Positions 6,641-14,212 of a DNA stretch of 21,190 nt are shown here, one piece after another. Both the position numbers and the translations under genes were made by a program. The notes beneath the pieces are model-generated. The model ran no database searches. It saw nothing but the letters and a program-made list of their open reading frames with translations, and was not told the DNA's origin. The stretch is from JALQTD01 sp965656785 (GTDB lineage Bacteria; Bacteroidota; Bacteroidia; Flavobacteriales_D; Sanyastnellaceae): positions 1-21,190 of the forward strand of contig CBFHLY010000037.1 in assembly GCA_965656785.1 (NCBI GenBank), read 5' to 3'. Positions within the stretch are counted from its first letter, which is position 1; every line of letters begins with the position of its first letter.

Positions 6641-7232
6641 GCGCTTCCCGCATCACCTCCGCCAGCATGTCACGGGCTCGGAACAACTGCGCTTTGATGG
6701 TCCCCAAGGGCAAATCGAGCTCCTTCGAAATCTCGTCGTAACTGAGTTCTTCGAAGTAGCGCAACTCCACCAACCGCCGGTAACGCGGCTTCAACGCGCT
6801 GACCACGTCCCGCATCAACGCCACGCGCTCCTTTTTCTGCAAGGCCTCCATCGGGTCGAGTTCCTCGTCCCGCACGTGGATTTCCATCGTGTCGCCGTCT
6901 TCGCTCGTGAAGCCACGGTCCAGCGAAAGGGCGTTGAGCTTCTTCTTTCGGATGAAATCGATGGTGTGGTTGGAAGCGAGCTTGAACAGCCACGTCGAAA
7001 AGGCAAACGCCGGCGTGTACTGATCCAGCCGCTGAAACGCCTTCCCAAACGCCTCGATCGTCAAATCCTCCGCATCGTCGGAGCTGAAGACCATCTTGTT
7101 GATCATGTGGAAGATGCTGTCCCGGTAGCGCTCCATGAGGTCGGCGTAAGCCTTCTGATCGCCTTGCTGGGCGCGGAGAACGAGGTCGTAGTCTTTCCGC
7201 GCTTTGTCGGAGAGGTTGGGATTGATTTCCAT
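6627..7232 (-). CDS. ECF-type RNA polymerase sigma factor (RpoE-like)
   Basis: A 201-residue sigma-70 family factor of the extracytoplasmic-function class. Region 2 spans about residues 30-98, with the core-binding and -10-melting segment SSDDAEDLTIEAFGKAFQRL then FSTWLFKLASNHTIDFIRKKK. Region 4 covers about 143-195, with the helix-turn-helix LSYDEISKELDLPLGTIKAQLFRARDML. No anti-sigma factor with a transmembrane helix lies next to it, unlike many ECF loci, so control may be by another route. It sits between a membrane glycosyltransferase (43-nt gap) and rsmG (14-nt overlap), apparently in one transcript with the envelope genes upstream. A role in envelope stress is suggested by its class and neighbours but is not shown. 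Confidence 0.93.
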   Translation of the reverse strand: MEINPNLSDKARKDYDLVLRAQQGDQKAYADLMERYRDSIFHMINKMVFSSDDAEDLTIEAFGKAFQRLDQYTPAFAFSTWLFKLASNHTIDFIRKKKLNALSLDRGFTSEDGDTMEIHVRDEELDPMEALQKKERVALMRDVVSALKPRYRRLVELRYFEELSYDEISKELDLPLGTIKAQLFRARDMLAEVMREAREAI

Positions 7233-7275
7233 GGGTGCTTGCGCTGCGATTTGGGTGCGTTCGCTTCGCTGGCAG

Positions 7276-8382
7276 CTACCAGTCCTTCGGCGGGGATTTC
7301 AGGCCAAATCCCATCGCCCAAGCCACTTGGAGCGTCAGGAACACCTGCTCGAAAAAGACCACCGGTTGCAGCAGTCCTCCCCACACCGCCCAGCCCGTGA
7401 GGCCGCACCGCGTTGCGAACGCACGAAAGGTAAGGACGTGCACGAACCAAGCGAGGCCCCCTGCTCCGTGGACTATCCATAGCGCAATGTGCAAAACTGA
7501 TGCGCCCCCGTCCGGTTGGGGCTCGGGCGCTCGGGCGAGCAGCGCCCACAACGCAATCATCCCGCCCAGCCACAGCATCGCAGCGAGGGCGGGAAGCGCT
7601 AAGGCGGCCACGACCTGCGGTCGGTAAGCCGTGCCGGTCGTGAGGTGTCGGCGCTTCATGCGCCGCCATGCCCGGAGGGAATCGGGCGCGAAGGTGGGCA
7701 CGTTGTGGTAGGAGAACCGGATTTGGTCCGAACGCTTGACGCCTTCCTTCCGCGGCCAGTCCTGCACAAGCAGATCGTCGTCCCCGCTCGCCCAGGCCGC
7801 ATGCCGCTCAAACCCCGGGAACCCCGACTTGCGGTACGCCAAGTTCCGTCCCACCCCCATGTACGGGACGCCCGCCCCCGCGGCAGCAGCATAGCGGCGC
7901 GCCACGGCCACCGCCTCCACGAGCGGCACCGCCCGCACGCGCCCCAGCACCGGCAAACTCACGCCGGTCACGACTTCCGTGTCGTCCCCCGCTGCCGCCA
8001 ACACATCCCCCGGCCAGTTCGGCGCCGGACGGCAATCCACGTCCGTCAGCGCAACCCATTCCGTCGAGGCCGCCGCGATGCCCGCGCTCAAGGCGTCCTT
8101 CTTCCCCGGCCGCGTGCCCTCCACCCGCAGCACATCCAAGCCCTCCGTTGCGCCATCGGTGCTCCCATCGTCCACGACCACCACCGGCACGTTGAAGCCG
8201 CGCGCCATCCACTCCTGCACATGCCGCCCGCCATTGCGCACGCACATCACCACCGTCACCTCCTTCAACTGCGAACGCGCCACCGGCTGCGCCCCCGCTT
8301 TGCGCGAGTACACCGCCAATGACGCGTCCCAAACCAGCCAAATCACCGCCCCAATCAGGGCCGAAATCAAGGCCAGCTCCAT
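7276..8382 (-). CDS. Membrane-anchored family 2 glycosyltransferase
   Basis: A 368-residue GT-A fold glycosyltransferase. One N-terminal membrane helix (about 2-23) is followed by the nucleotide-sugar site VVVVDDGSTD (D71, D72), the metal-binding DVD in ALTDVDCRP (114-116), GVGRNLAYRKSGF (about 176-188) and the acidic catalytic motif SGDDDLLVQ (D201-D203). A basic RAWRRMKRRH follows, where QxxRW occurs in processive relatives. Three hydrophobic segments (about 255-350) close the protein. The acceptor cannot be read from sequence; surface glycan or glycolipid synthesis is the class expectation. The start lies 9 nt after the stop of the secreted protease, with a GGAAGGG abutting the ATG. An unusual Ala/Gly-rich body reflects the local codon bias. 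Confidence 0.88.
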   Translation of the reverse strand: MELALISALIGAVIWLVWDASLAVYSRKAGAQPVARSQLKEVTVVMCVRNGGRHVQEWMARGFNVPVVVVDDGSTDGATEGLDVLRVEGTRPGKKDALSAGIAAASTEWVALTDVDCRPAPNWPGDVLAAAGDDTEVVTGVSLPVLGRVRAVPLVEAVAVARRYAAAAGAGVPYMGVGRNLAYRKSGFPGFERHAAWASGDDDLLVQDWPRKEGVKRSDQIRFSYHNVPTFAPDSLRAWRRMKRRHLTTGTAYRPQVVAALALPALAAMLWLGGMIALWALLARAPEPQPDGGASVLHIALWIVHGAGGLAWFVHVLTFRAFATRCGLTGWAVWGGLLQPVVFFEQVFLTLQVAWAMGFGLKSPPKDW

Positions 8383-8391
8383 CCCTTCCGA

Positions 8392-10665
8392 TCAGCGTGG
8401 ATCCACCACGAATCGACTCACCGAACGCACGCCTTCGGCGTTCACCAATTCCACCAGGTACCAGCCTTCCGGCCAATCCGCCACCGACCACGTGGCCGTG
8501 CCGCCTGCGACGCGGTTGCGCAGGACTTCGCGGCCTTGAACATCCCTCACCACCAAGTTCGCCCAACCTTCATCCGCCCAAGTCAAGCGCACAAAATCCG
8601 CCGCGGGATTGGGCATCAACGACAGCGCCGATGCCGCGGTTTCCCCCAGGCCCGATGCGCTGGTGCAGAACTGCTCTTGTTCCGATGTCGTGAACTCGCC
8701 CCCAGTCGCCACGATGTCGCCATCGCCATCGAGGACGGCCCAGCTGCCGTTGCCGTATTCGCAGCACATCCCGTCGCCATAGGCGTCATAGACTTTCAAA
8801 ATGTAGCAACCGTCTTCGAGGCACATGTCGATGAGGACCTCTTGCCCGTCCGCGTCGTCGGAATACGGACCGCCCGAGTAGATGACTTGGCCGAGCCGCA
8901 CCACTTCCCAGGTCGTTTCTGAACCGTAATCGTCGAGGATGAGGCTGAGTTGGAAGTCGAACGTTTCGCCGGCGAAGGCGCTGAACGTGCCTTGGACTTC
9001 GTTGTTGTTCGCGTTCTCGTCGGTGTTGCCGTTGGGGTTTTGGACCCAAACGTCCACGGTGTTCGTGCCATCCGTTACGTTCATGGCGGGCAAGTCAACG
9101 GTTTCGCTTTCGAATTGGGCCAAATTCCCCGTCCAATTGAAACTCGTGCCGCTCAAGCCGTTGTAGCTGTACCAAATCACAGCCGAGGTCAAGTTCTCCG
9201 TCCCCATGTTGGTGAGCGTCATGCTCGGAGTGATGGTGCCGGTGCCGCAGAGGACGCCATCGGGCAGGCCCGTGACGGCCGCGGACGCGTCGTAGGCGTA
9301 GCTCGTCGAGCCTTCGGGCCAACCGTCGAGCACGGTGACGTTGCCCCCGGACGGATCGAGCCAATCCCAGAGGCGGGTCGAAGCAGAGGAACCGGCGTCC
9401 CAGCTGACGTCAAAGCGGCCGTACCAGTCGGCTTGGCCGTTGTTGACCGAGCCGCTGCATGCCGCGAAGCCGCCGTAGAGCTGGCCGACGATGCGGTGGT
9501 TTTGGTCGAACAGGGGCGAGCCCGAGGAGCCGGGTTCGGTCACGCCGTCCTCCCACTCGTTGATGTACCAAACGGCCGCGCCTCCCTGGTTTTGGGTGGA
9601 GGGGGCGTCTTCATCGAAGCAAATCATCTTCAAATCGCCGCTCGGGTGGTGAATGCCGGTGACGTTCACCGGGGGCGTGCCCGTGTTGTCCCAACCGGCG
9701 TACTGCACGTTGTAGGATGCGGGGGGCACTTCGGAGAGCTCCACGAGGGCGACGTCGGATCCGGCGTTGCTCGCGCGGAGGGTGCCGCCGCTGATGAGGT
9801 CGCTCGTGGGGCCCGTGCTTCCGTTGCAGGAGGCGGACTCGTGATTGAACAGGTAGGTCCAGTTGTTCGGGTTGCCGAGGCAGTGGTTCGCCGTGAGGAA
9901 GTAGGGCGTTCCGTCTTGGGCCGTGTTGTTCACGAGGGCACCGGTGCAGCTGGCGAAACCGCCGGAAAGGATGAGCGCTACGCTGCGCTTCTCCACTTGC
10001 CACAGGTCGCCCTCGGGGCAGTTGATGCCGATGTTGCAGTTGCCGGAGTTGCCGTACGGACCGCGATCGAGGAGCTCATCCGCGACCGCCGCTGCCCGGC
10101 GCTGGATGCTGCGGTAGCTGTGGACGATTTGGCCGATGTGGAGGTTCGCGGGGAAGGGCGCGTCGAGGCGCTCGCGGTATTCGATGACGACTTGGTCGCC
10201 CAGGGTTTGGCCCAAAGCCAGGCTCCCCCACTCCTTGTTATTCCGGTGATCGAAGCTGCCGATGAAGTCCGTGTGATCGGCGTTCCAAACGAACAAGCGC
10301 CCACCCTTCGGGACTTCGTACGCGTCGAACAAAAAGCTGATGCCGAGCGCCTCCGGGCACTCCACCGCGAGGCGCCAAACGCGTTCGCCCCCCTCCTGCG
10401 TCCACGTGCCGTGGGTGGAGGGGTCGATGGCAACCTCGTGCTCAACACCGAAGCGCCAAGGCGCTTCCTTGTACTGATCGGTCACGGCGTCCTCGGCTGC
10501 GAGGGCTTCGCGATCGATGGTGGGCATGCGCAGAACGGGCATGGCCTCGAAGGCGACAACGTCCCAGTTGGGGGTGCCTCCGCGCGAGATTTGGGCGGAG
10601 GACGGAGTCAGTACGGCGAGCGCGGCTACCACCACGGCCGCACGCATCAATTCAGTTGTTTTCAT
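8392..10665 (-). CDS. Secreted trypsin-fold serine protease (lysyl endopeptidase type) with type IX sorting domain
   Basis: A 757-residue exported protease. A Sec signal peptide (about 1-24, ending PSSAQ) is followed by an N-terminal prodomain and then a chymotrypsin-fold domain like Achromobacter lysyl endopeptidase. The intact triad is H261 in YFLTANHC, D304 in GSDVALVEL and S381 in PGSSGSPLF. Cysteine pairs such as GNCNIGINC resemble that family. A CARDB-like beta region (about 460-570) precedes a Cys-containing module with DAYGDGMCCEYGNG (about 615-665). The last 77 residues, from LSLMPNPAADFVRLTW to SRFVVDPR, form a type A Por sorting domain, so it should cross the outer membrane by the type IX system and be cleaved or anchored. 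Lys specificity is assumed from the family. Its start overlaps the lipoprotein gene by 14 nt. Confidence 0.92.
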   Translation of the reverse strand: MKTTELMRAAVVVAALAVLTPSSAQISRGGTPNWDVVAFEAMPVLRMPTIDREALAAEDAVTDQYKEAPWRFGVEHEVAIDPSTHGTWTQEGGERVWRLAVECPEALGISFLFDAYEVPKGGRLFVWNADHTDFIGSFDHRNNKEWGSLALGQTLGDQVVIEYRERLDAPFPANLHIGQIVHSYRSIQRRAAAVADELLDRGPYGNSGNCNIGINCPEGDLWQVEKRSVALILSGGFASCTGALVNNTAQDGTPYFLTANHCLGNPNNWTYLFNHESASCNGSTGPTSDLISGGTLRASNAGSDVALVELSEVPPASYNVQYAGWDNTGTPPVNVTGIHHPSGDLKMICFDEDAPSTQNQGGAAVWYINEWEDGVTEPGSSGSPLFDQNHRIVGQLYGGFAACSGSVNNGQADWYGRFDVSWDAGSSASTRLWDWLDPSGGNVTVLDGWPEGSTSYAYDASAAVTGLPDGVLCGTGTITPSMTLTNMGTENLTSAVIWYSYNGLSGTSFNWTGNLAQFESETVDLPAMNVTDGTNTVDVWVQNPNGNTDENANNNEVQGTFSAFAGETFDFQLSLILDDYGSETTWEVVRLGQVIYSGGPYSDDADGQEVLIDMCLEDGCYILKVYDAYGDGMCCEYGNGSWAVLDGDGDIVATGGEFTTSEQEQFCTSASGLGETAASALSLMPNPAADFVRLTWADEGWANLVVRDVQGREVLRNRVAGGTATWSVADWPEGWYLVELVNAEGVRSVSRFVVDPR

Positions 10666-11059
10666 AAATCAACGGTTCGTTCCAATGTTCAAGCAGGATG
10701 ACGGTGACGCCGTTGGGCGCCCCCCGCCATGGGTTCAATTCAAACGTATGTTCCTCCTGTATGAGGGCGCGGCATGGGTCGCCGGGAGTGCGGTGCACCA
10801 GGCGAAGCGGCTGCTTCGGCGGCAGGCTCTTCAAGAGTGGCCCCGCCGACTCCAGGGCAAATTCATGCTCGGCGCACCCTCCTCCGTACTGTACCGTCAC
10901 GCGCAGTTGGCCGCCTTCAACCACGGCATTCAACAGCTCAACGTCCGCTTCAGGCCACGTTTCCGTAGCGACCAAGGTTTCTTCTACGGTCTTCGGACTG
11001 CACCCCGTTGCGCACCATGCGGCAACGAGGATGAAAGCGACGGGAATGCAGGCATTCAT
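10652..11059 (-). CDS. Small lipoprotein of unknown function
   Basis: A 135-residue predicted lipoprotein. The lipobox ATGC puts the lipidated cysteine at C20, after the hydrophobic stretch CIPVAFILVAAWCA. The mature part has a GGGCAEHEFAL motif (C62, H65) and a later GDPCRALIQE (C96), which suggest a disulfide or a metal site in a small beta domain. I recall similar GGC-x-x-H-x-F lipoproteins in Bacteroidota but cannot name a function. Its 3' end overlaps the start of the secreted protease by 14 nt, so the two are probably translated together. An inhibitory or chaperone role towards the protease is possible but unsupported. A TATATTGC lies 4 nt before the ATG. Confidence 0.8.
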   Translation of the reverse strand: MNACIPVAFILVAAWCATGCSPKTVEETLVATETWPEADVELLNAVVEGGQLRVTVQYGGGCAEHEFALESAGPLLKSLPPKQPLRLVHRTPGDPCRALIQEEHTFELNPWRGAPNGVTVILLEHWNEPLIYENN

Positions 11060-11063
11060 GCGA

Positions 11064-11071
11064 GCAATATA
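11064..11071 (-). promoter_or_regulatory. Possible -7 element TATATTGC before the lipoprotein gene
   Basis: The minus strand has TATATTGC, a partial match to TAnnTTTG, then TCGC and the ATG at 11059. The 4-nt spacing is the same as at menD and folK. No clear -33 is seen in the 41-nt gap after sppA. If active, it would let the lipoprotein and protease be expressed apart from sppA. Confidence 0.25.
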
Positions 11072-11100
11072 CGCCCACTTCAGCGGATTGCTTGGTCGGC

Positions 11101-12954
11101 TCAGTGGAAGCTGATGGCATACGGGATGCGCGCTTGAACGCGGTCGCCTTGATCGACCATGCGCAACAAGGAACGCACTTCGCGCAATTCGGCTCCCGCC
11201 AATCCCAAGCGATCCAACACCACCTCAACCCCAGCCAAGTCTTCGACGAACGCTTCGAAGGGGTCCTGCTGCTCCGGCAAGTACACCCGGTCTGCACCAG
11301 GATCCAAGCCCGCCAACACTTCGGCCGCTTCGATGGCGTCGTTGAGGTTGCCGAGCTCGTCGACCAATCCGATGGCCAAGGCGTCTTCGCCCGACCAAAC
11401 CCGACCACGCGCAATCTCGTCCACTTGCTCCACGGTCATCCCGCGGCCTTCCGCCACGAGAGCCACGAAATCGTCGTAGATGTCCGTCACGCTTTCGTTG
11501 ATGGCTTCAAGCTGCACCTCGTCCAGGGGCGCATTGAGGCCCATGCCGGCGTGGCTGTGGGTGGCCACCTCGTCGTAGGCCAGGCCCATTTTGTCCTCCA
11601 ACAGCTCTTGGGCGTTCGGGATCATGCCGAACACGCCGATGGAACCGGTGATGGTCGTGGGATTGGCGAAGATGCGGTCTGCACCGGCGGAGATGTAGTA
11701 GCCGCCAGAGGCCGCGTAATCGCCCATGCTCACGACGAGCGTCTTGCCCGCGTCTTTGAGGAGCTGGGTTTCACGCCAAATCACATCGCTGGCCAGCGCA
11801 GAACCGCCCGGGCTGTTGACGCGAAGCACCACGGCCTTGACGTCCTCGGCTTCGCGCGCTTGGCGCAGGGCTTCGGCCAGCGTCTCCGAACCGATGGTTT
11901 CGCTGTCTCCTTCGCCGCTTTGGATGCCGCCCACGGCGTAAATCACCGCCACTTCGCCGCCGAGGGTGGTTTCATCGACCTCTTCTTCGGCGTTTTCGAG
12001 GAGGGCGACGAGTTCTTCGATTTGGCCCATCGATTTGCCCAACAGGCGCTCCGGAAGCGTGTATTCGCCCAACGTGGCGTACTCCGGTTCCTCCTCCAAC
12101 CGCTCCTCCACGAGGGCGTCGAATTCGTCAGCGTACAGCAGGCCATCGAACAAGCCGAGCGCCACGGCATCCTCGGCCACGCGCAACGACAAGCCCTCGG
12201 CCATCGCATCGACCTGTTCCGGCAACACGTCGCAACCTTCGGCGATGCCGCGACGCACCTCGGACCAAACGTCCTCGAGCAACGCGGTGAGCTGTTCGCG
12301 GTTCGAATCGCTCATGCCCTTGCGGATGAACGGTTCGACCGCGCTTTTGAATTCATTGTCGGGTCCGCGCACGACCGTGACGTCCACGCCGAGCTTTTCC
12401 AACATGCCTGTGTAGTAAGTCGTTTGGAGGCGCATGCCCGAGAGGTCCACGCCGCCGTTCGGGTGCAAGTAAAGCTCGTCCGCCACCGAATTGAGGTAGA
12501 GGGCGCCCATGGACATGGTCTCCGCGTAAGCGAGGATGAACTTACCGGATTCCTTGAACCGTTCGAGGCCCGCGCGCAGGTCGAGCAAGGTGGAAGGCGC
12601 GGCGGCAACGGAGGAGATGTTCAGGGCAATGCCTTTGATGTTCTCGTCCTCGGCTGCGCGTTCGAGGCCGTTGAGGATTTGGTCAAGGCCAAGGGGCATC
12701 TCGGCGTTGAAGTTGCCAAAATTGAAGGTCGGTGTTTGTTCGCCACGCTCAACGATGGCTTGGTCGAGGCGGACTTGGAGGACGCTCGCCTCCGGCAAAT
12801 CGATTTCTCCGGATGCACCTTCACCATCGGAGAAGGCCGCAACGAGCCCGCCGATGAGGGCCGAAACAAAGATGAAAATGAGGAGGGTGCCCGCGACCAA
12901 GAGGGCCACCGAGGATCCGACAAAGCTGGACAGGACGTTCTTTCCGAAGGACAT
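11101..12954 (-). CDS. sppA: Signal peptide peptidase SppA (67 kDa type)
   Basis: Membrane-anchored Ser-Lys dyad protease that degrades leftover signal peptides. The 617 residues match the long, two-domain form. One transmembrane helix (about 11-35, VALLVAGTLLIFIFVSALIGGLVAAF) is followed by the N-terminal domain with ESGKFILAYAE (K138, expected catalytic lysine). The C-terminal domain carries VVLRVNSPGGSALASD, then MGDYAASGGYYISAGADRI (S416, nucleophile) and TTITGSIGVFG. The frame is open upstream of 12954, but the ATG at 12954 is chosen because the hydrophobic anchor starts right after it and the extension would cover the divergent promoter. It is the first gene of a six-gene minus-strand run and is divergent from folK. 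Confidence 0.96.
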   Translation of the reverse strand: MSFGKNVLSSFVGSSVALLVAGTLLIFIFVSALIGGLVAAFSDGEGASGEIDLPEASVLQVRLDQAIVERGEQTPTFNFGNFNAEMPLGLDQILNGLERAAEDENIKGIALNISSVAAAPSTLLDLRAGLERFKESGKFILAYAETMSMGALYLNSVADELYLHPNGGVDLSGMRLQTTYYTGMLEKLGVDVTVVRGPDNEFKSAVEPFIRKGMSDSNREQLTALLEDVWSEVRRGIAEGCDVLPEQVDAMAEGLSLRVAEDAVALGLFDGLLYADEFDALVEERLEEEPEYATLGEYTLPERLLGKSMGQIEELVALLENAEEEVDETTLGGEVAVIYAVGGIQSGEGDSETIGSETLAEALRQAREAEDVKAVVLRVNSPGGSALASDVIWRETQLLKDAGKTLVVSMGDYAASGGYYISAGADRIFANPTTITGSIGVFGMIPNAQELLEDKMGLAYDEVATHSHAGMGLNAPLDEVQLEAINESVTDIYDDFVALVAEGRGMTVEQVDEIARGRVWSGEDALAIGLVDELGNLNDAIEAAEVLAGLDPGADRVYLPEQQDPFEAFVEDLAGVEVVLDRLGLAGAELREVRSLLRMVDQGDRVQARIPYAISFH

Positions 12955-12974
12955 GGTGAGGTGAATTGGGTGGT

Positions 12975-12982
12975 GCAATTTA
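12975..12982 (-). promoter_or_regulatory. Possible -7 element TAAATTGC upstream of sppA
   Basis: The 98-nt gap between sppA and folK must drive transcription both ways. On the minus strand TAAATTGC, a partial match to TAnnTTTG, lies 20 nt before the sppA ATG. I do not find a well-spaced TTG at -33, so this is tentative. Confidence 0.3.
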
Positions 12983-13040
12983 GTTCGCATTTGAACGACG
13001 CGGCAGGCCAAAAAAAGTTACACCGTCACCCCGCGCCGCG

Positions 13041-13048
13041 TACTTTTG
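13041..13048 (+). promoter_or_regulatory. Bacteroidota -7 element TACTTTTG just before folK
   Basis: TACTTTTG fully matches TAnnTTTG and is followed by CGCC and the folK ATG at 13053. A TTA at 13018-13020, 20 nt upstream and next to an A-rich run, is a weak -33 candidate. The start of transcription would fall at or near the ATG, giving a leaderless or nearly leaderless message for the folK operon. Confidence 0.55.
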
Positions 13049-13052
13049 CGCC

Positions 13053-13550
13053 ATGCGCGTGCACATCGGACTGGGCGGGAATTTGGGCGACCGGGAGGGC
13101 TACCTTCGGGGGGCGCTCAAGGCGTTGACGGCGGACTGGGGCGCTCCCGTGGCGGTATCGGGTGTGTACGAAACGGAGGCGTGGGGCATGCCGGAGGGGA
13201 CGCCGGCGTTTTTGAATGCGGTGGCGGTTTGGGAGGTGGAGGCGACGCCGCTGGCGGTTTGGGAGCGGTTGGTGGCGCTGGAGGCCGAGGCGGGGCGGGT
13301 GCGGGAGGGGGCCGGGTACGCGAGCCGGACGCTGGATTGCGACGTGCTGGCGATTGAAGGGATGGCGCTGCGGACGCCGGAGTTGACGGTGCCGCATCCG
13401 CGGTTGGGGGAGCGGCGGTTTGTGCTCGAACCGTTGGCCGAGGTGGCGCCGGATTTGTGGATTGCGGGCGAAGATCGAACGGTGGGTGCTATTTTGGCCA
13501 CCTGCAACGACGCGACTCCGGTCCGCCGAACCCCCGTCACCCTCGCATGA
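13053..13550 (+). CDS. folK: Hydroxymethyldihydropterin pyrophosphokinase FolK
   Basis: HPPK transfers pyrophosphate from ATP to 6-hydroxymethyl-7,8-dihydropterin in folate synthesis. The 165 residues fit the family. Visible are the opening GLGGNLGDR (6-14), the pterin-binding loop region around VYETEAWG (39-45), the Mg-binding pair in SRTLDCDVL (D95, D97) and PHPRLGERRFVLEPLAEVAPD (about 114-134). The ATG at 13053 matches the usual HPPK N-terminus and directly follows a -7 element. Third codon positions are overwhelmingly G (GCG, GTG, CGG, GAG), changing to C at the very end of the gene. Its stop overlaps the kinase start (ATGA). Confidence 0.95.
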   Translation: MRVHIGLGGNLGDREGYLRGALKALTADWGAPVAVSGVYETEAWGMPEGTPAFLNAVAVWEVEATPLAVWERLVALEAEAGRVREGAGYASRTLDCDVLAIEGMALRTPELTVPHPRLGERRFVLEPLAEVAPDLWIAGEDRTVGAILATCNDATPVRRTPVTLA

Positions 13551-14197
13551 GCTCCATCACTGCATCCCCCTACGCGTTCGTCGCCATCGAAGGCAACATC
13601 GGCGCCGGCAAGACCACGTTCGCCACGATGCTGTCCGAGCGCCTCGGCGGCGAGCTGCTGCTCGAGCGCTTCGAAGAAAACCCGTTCCTCGAGCGCTTTT
13701 ACGCGGACCCGGAGAACCACGCGTTTTCGGTGGAACTCGCCTTTGTGAGCGACCGCTATCGCCAAATGCGCGACATCCTCGGATCCCGCAACCTCTTCCG
13801 CCAACGGGTCGTCAGCGACTACAGCTTTGCGAAGAGTTTGATTTTTGCCAAGGCGAATTTGCCGGCAAATGAATACCGGCTGTTCCGCACAATGTACCGG
13901 CTGATGGAACAGCAAGTGGCGGCGCCCGAAGTCGTGGCCATCCTCGATCCCAATCGCGAGCGCATCCGGAACCAAATCATCCAACGGGGCCGCTCTTACG
14001 AGCAGGACTTGCCAGGCGACTACCTGGATAAAATCGCGTACGGGTACCACAAGCATTACCGCTATGCGCGCGGGTCGCGGGTGCTGTGGGTGGACACGTC
14101 GGAGGTGGATTTCGTGGCGCGGCCGGAGGAGGGAGAGCGGTTGGCTGAGCTGATTTTGGAGCCGCGCAAGCCGGGGGTGTACGAGTTGAAGCCCTGA
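13547..14197 (+). CDS. Deoxynucleoside kinase
   Basis: A 216-residue dNK/dGK-family kinase for deoxynucleoside salvage. The P-loop AIEGNIGAGKTTF (about 13-25) is followed by ERFEENPFLERFYADP (about 40-55), SDRYRQM (about 68-74) and VVSDYSFAKSLIFAKANL (about 88-105). The lid-type RGRSYEQDLPGDYLDKI with its basic residues comes next, then YGYHKHY. The substrate (dG/dA, dC or T) cannot be told from the motifs. The start at 13547 overlaps the folK stop by 4 nt (ATGA), pointing to translational coupling. A folK-kinase pair is a layout I recall from other Bacteroidota. The gene begins with C-ending codons and ends with G-ending ones. Confidence 0.92.
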   Translation: MSSITASPYAFVAIEGNIGAGKTTFATMLSERLGGELLLERFEENPFLERFYADPENHAFSVELAFVSDRYRQMRDILGSRNLFRQRVVSDYSFAKSLIFAKANLPANEYRLFRTMYRLMEQQVAAPEVVAILDPNRERIRNQIIQRGRSYEQDLPGDYLDKIAYGYHKHYRYARGSRVLWVDTSEVDFVARPEEGERLAELILEPRKPGVYELKP

Positions 14198-14200
14198 CCC

Positions 14201-14208
14201 TATCTTGG
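14201..14208 (+). promoter_or_regulatory. Possible -7 element TATCTTGG before the GH109 gene
   Basis: TATCTTGG has one mismatch to TAnnTTTG and lies 4 nt before the ATG at 14213, the same distance as at folK and menD. It falls in the 15-nt gap after the kinase gene. It may be chance, since read-through from folK would also supply this gene. Confidence 0.25.
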
Positions 14209-14212
14209 GGGC

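Noticed and set aside
8950..10701. 583-codon plus-strand open frame opposite the secreted protease
   Set aside because: Val/Gly/Arg-rich shadow of a gene with intact catalytic triad, signal peptide and sorting domain; no motifs of its own.
11092..13128. 678-codon plus-strand open frame opposite sppA
   Set aside because: His/Gly/Val-rich shadow spanning the sppA-folK promoter and running into folK in another frame; SppA on the minus strand is unambiguous.
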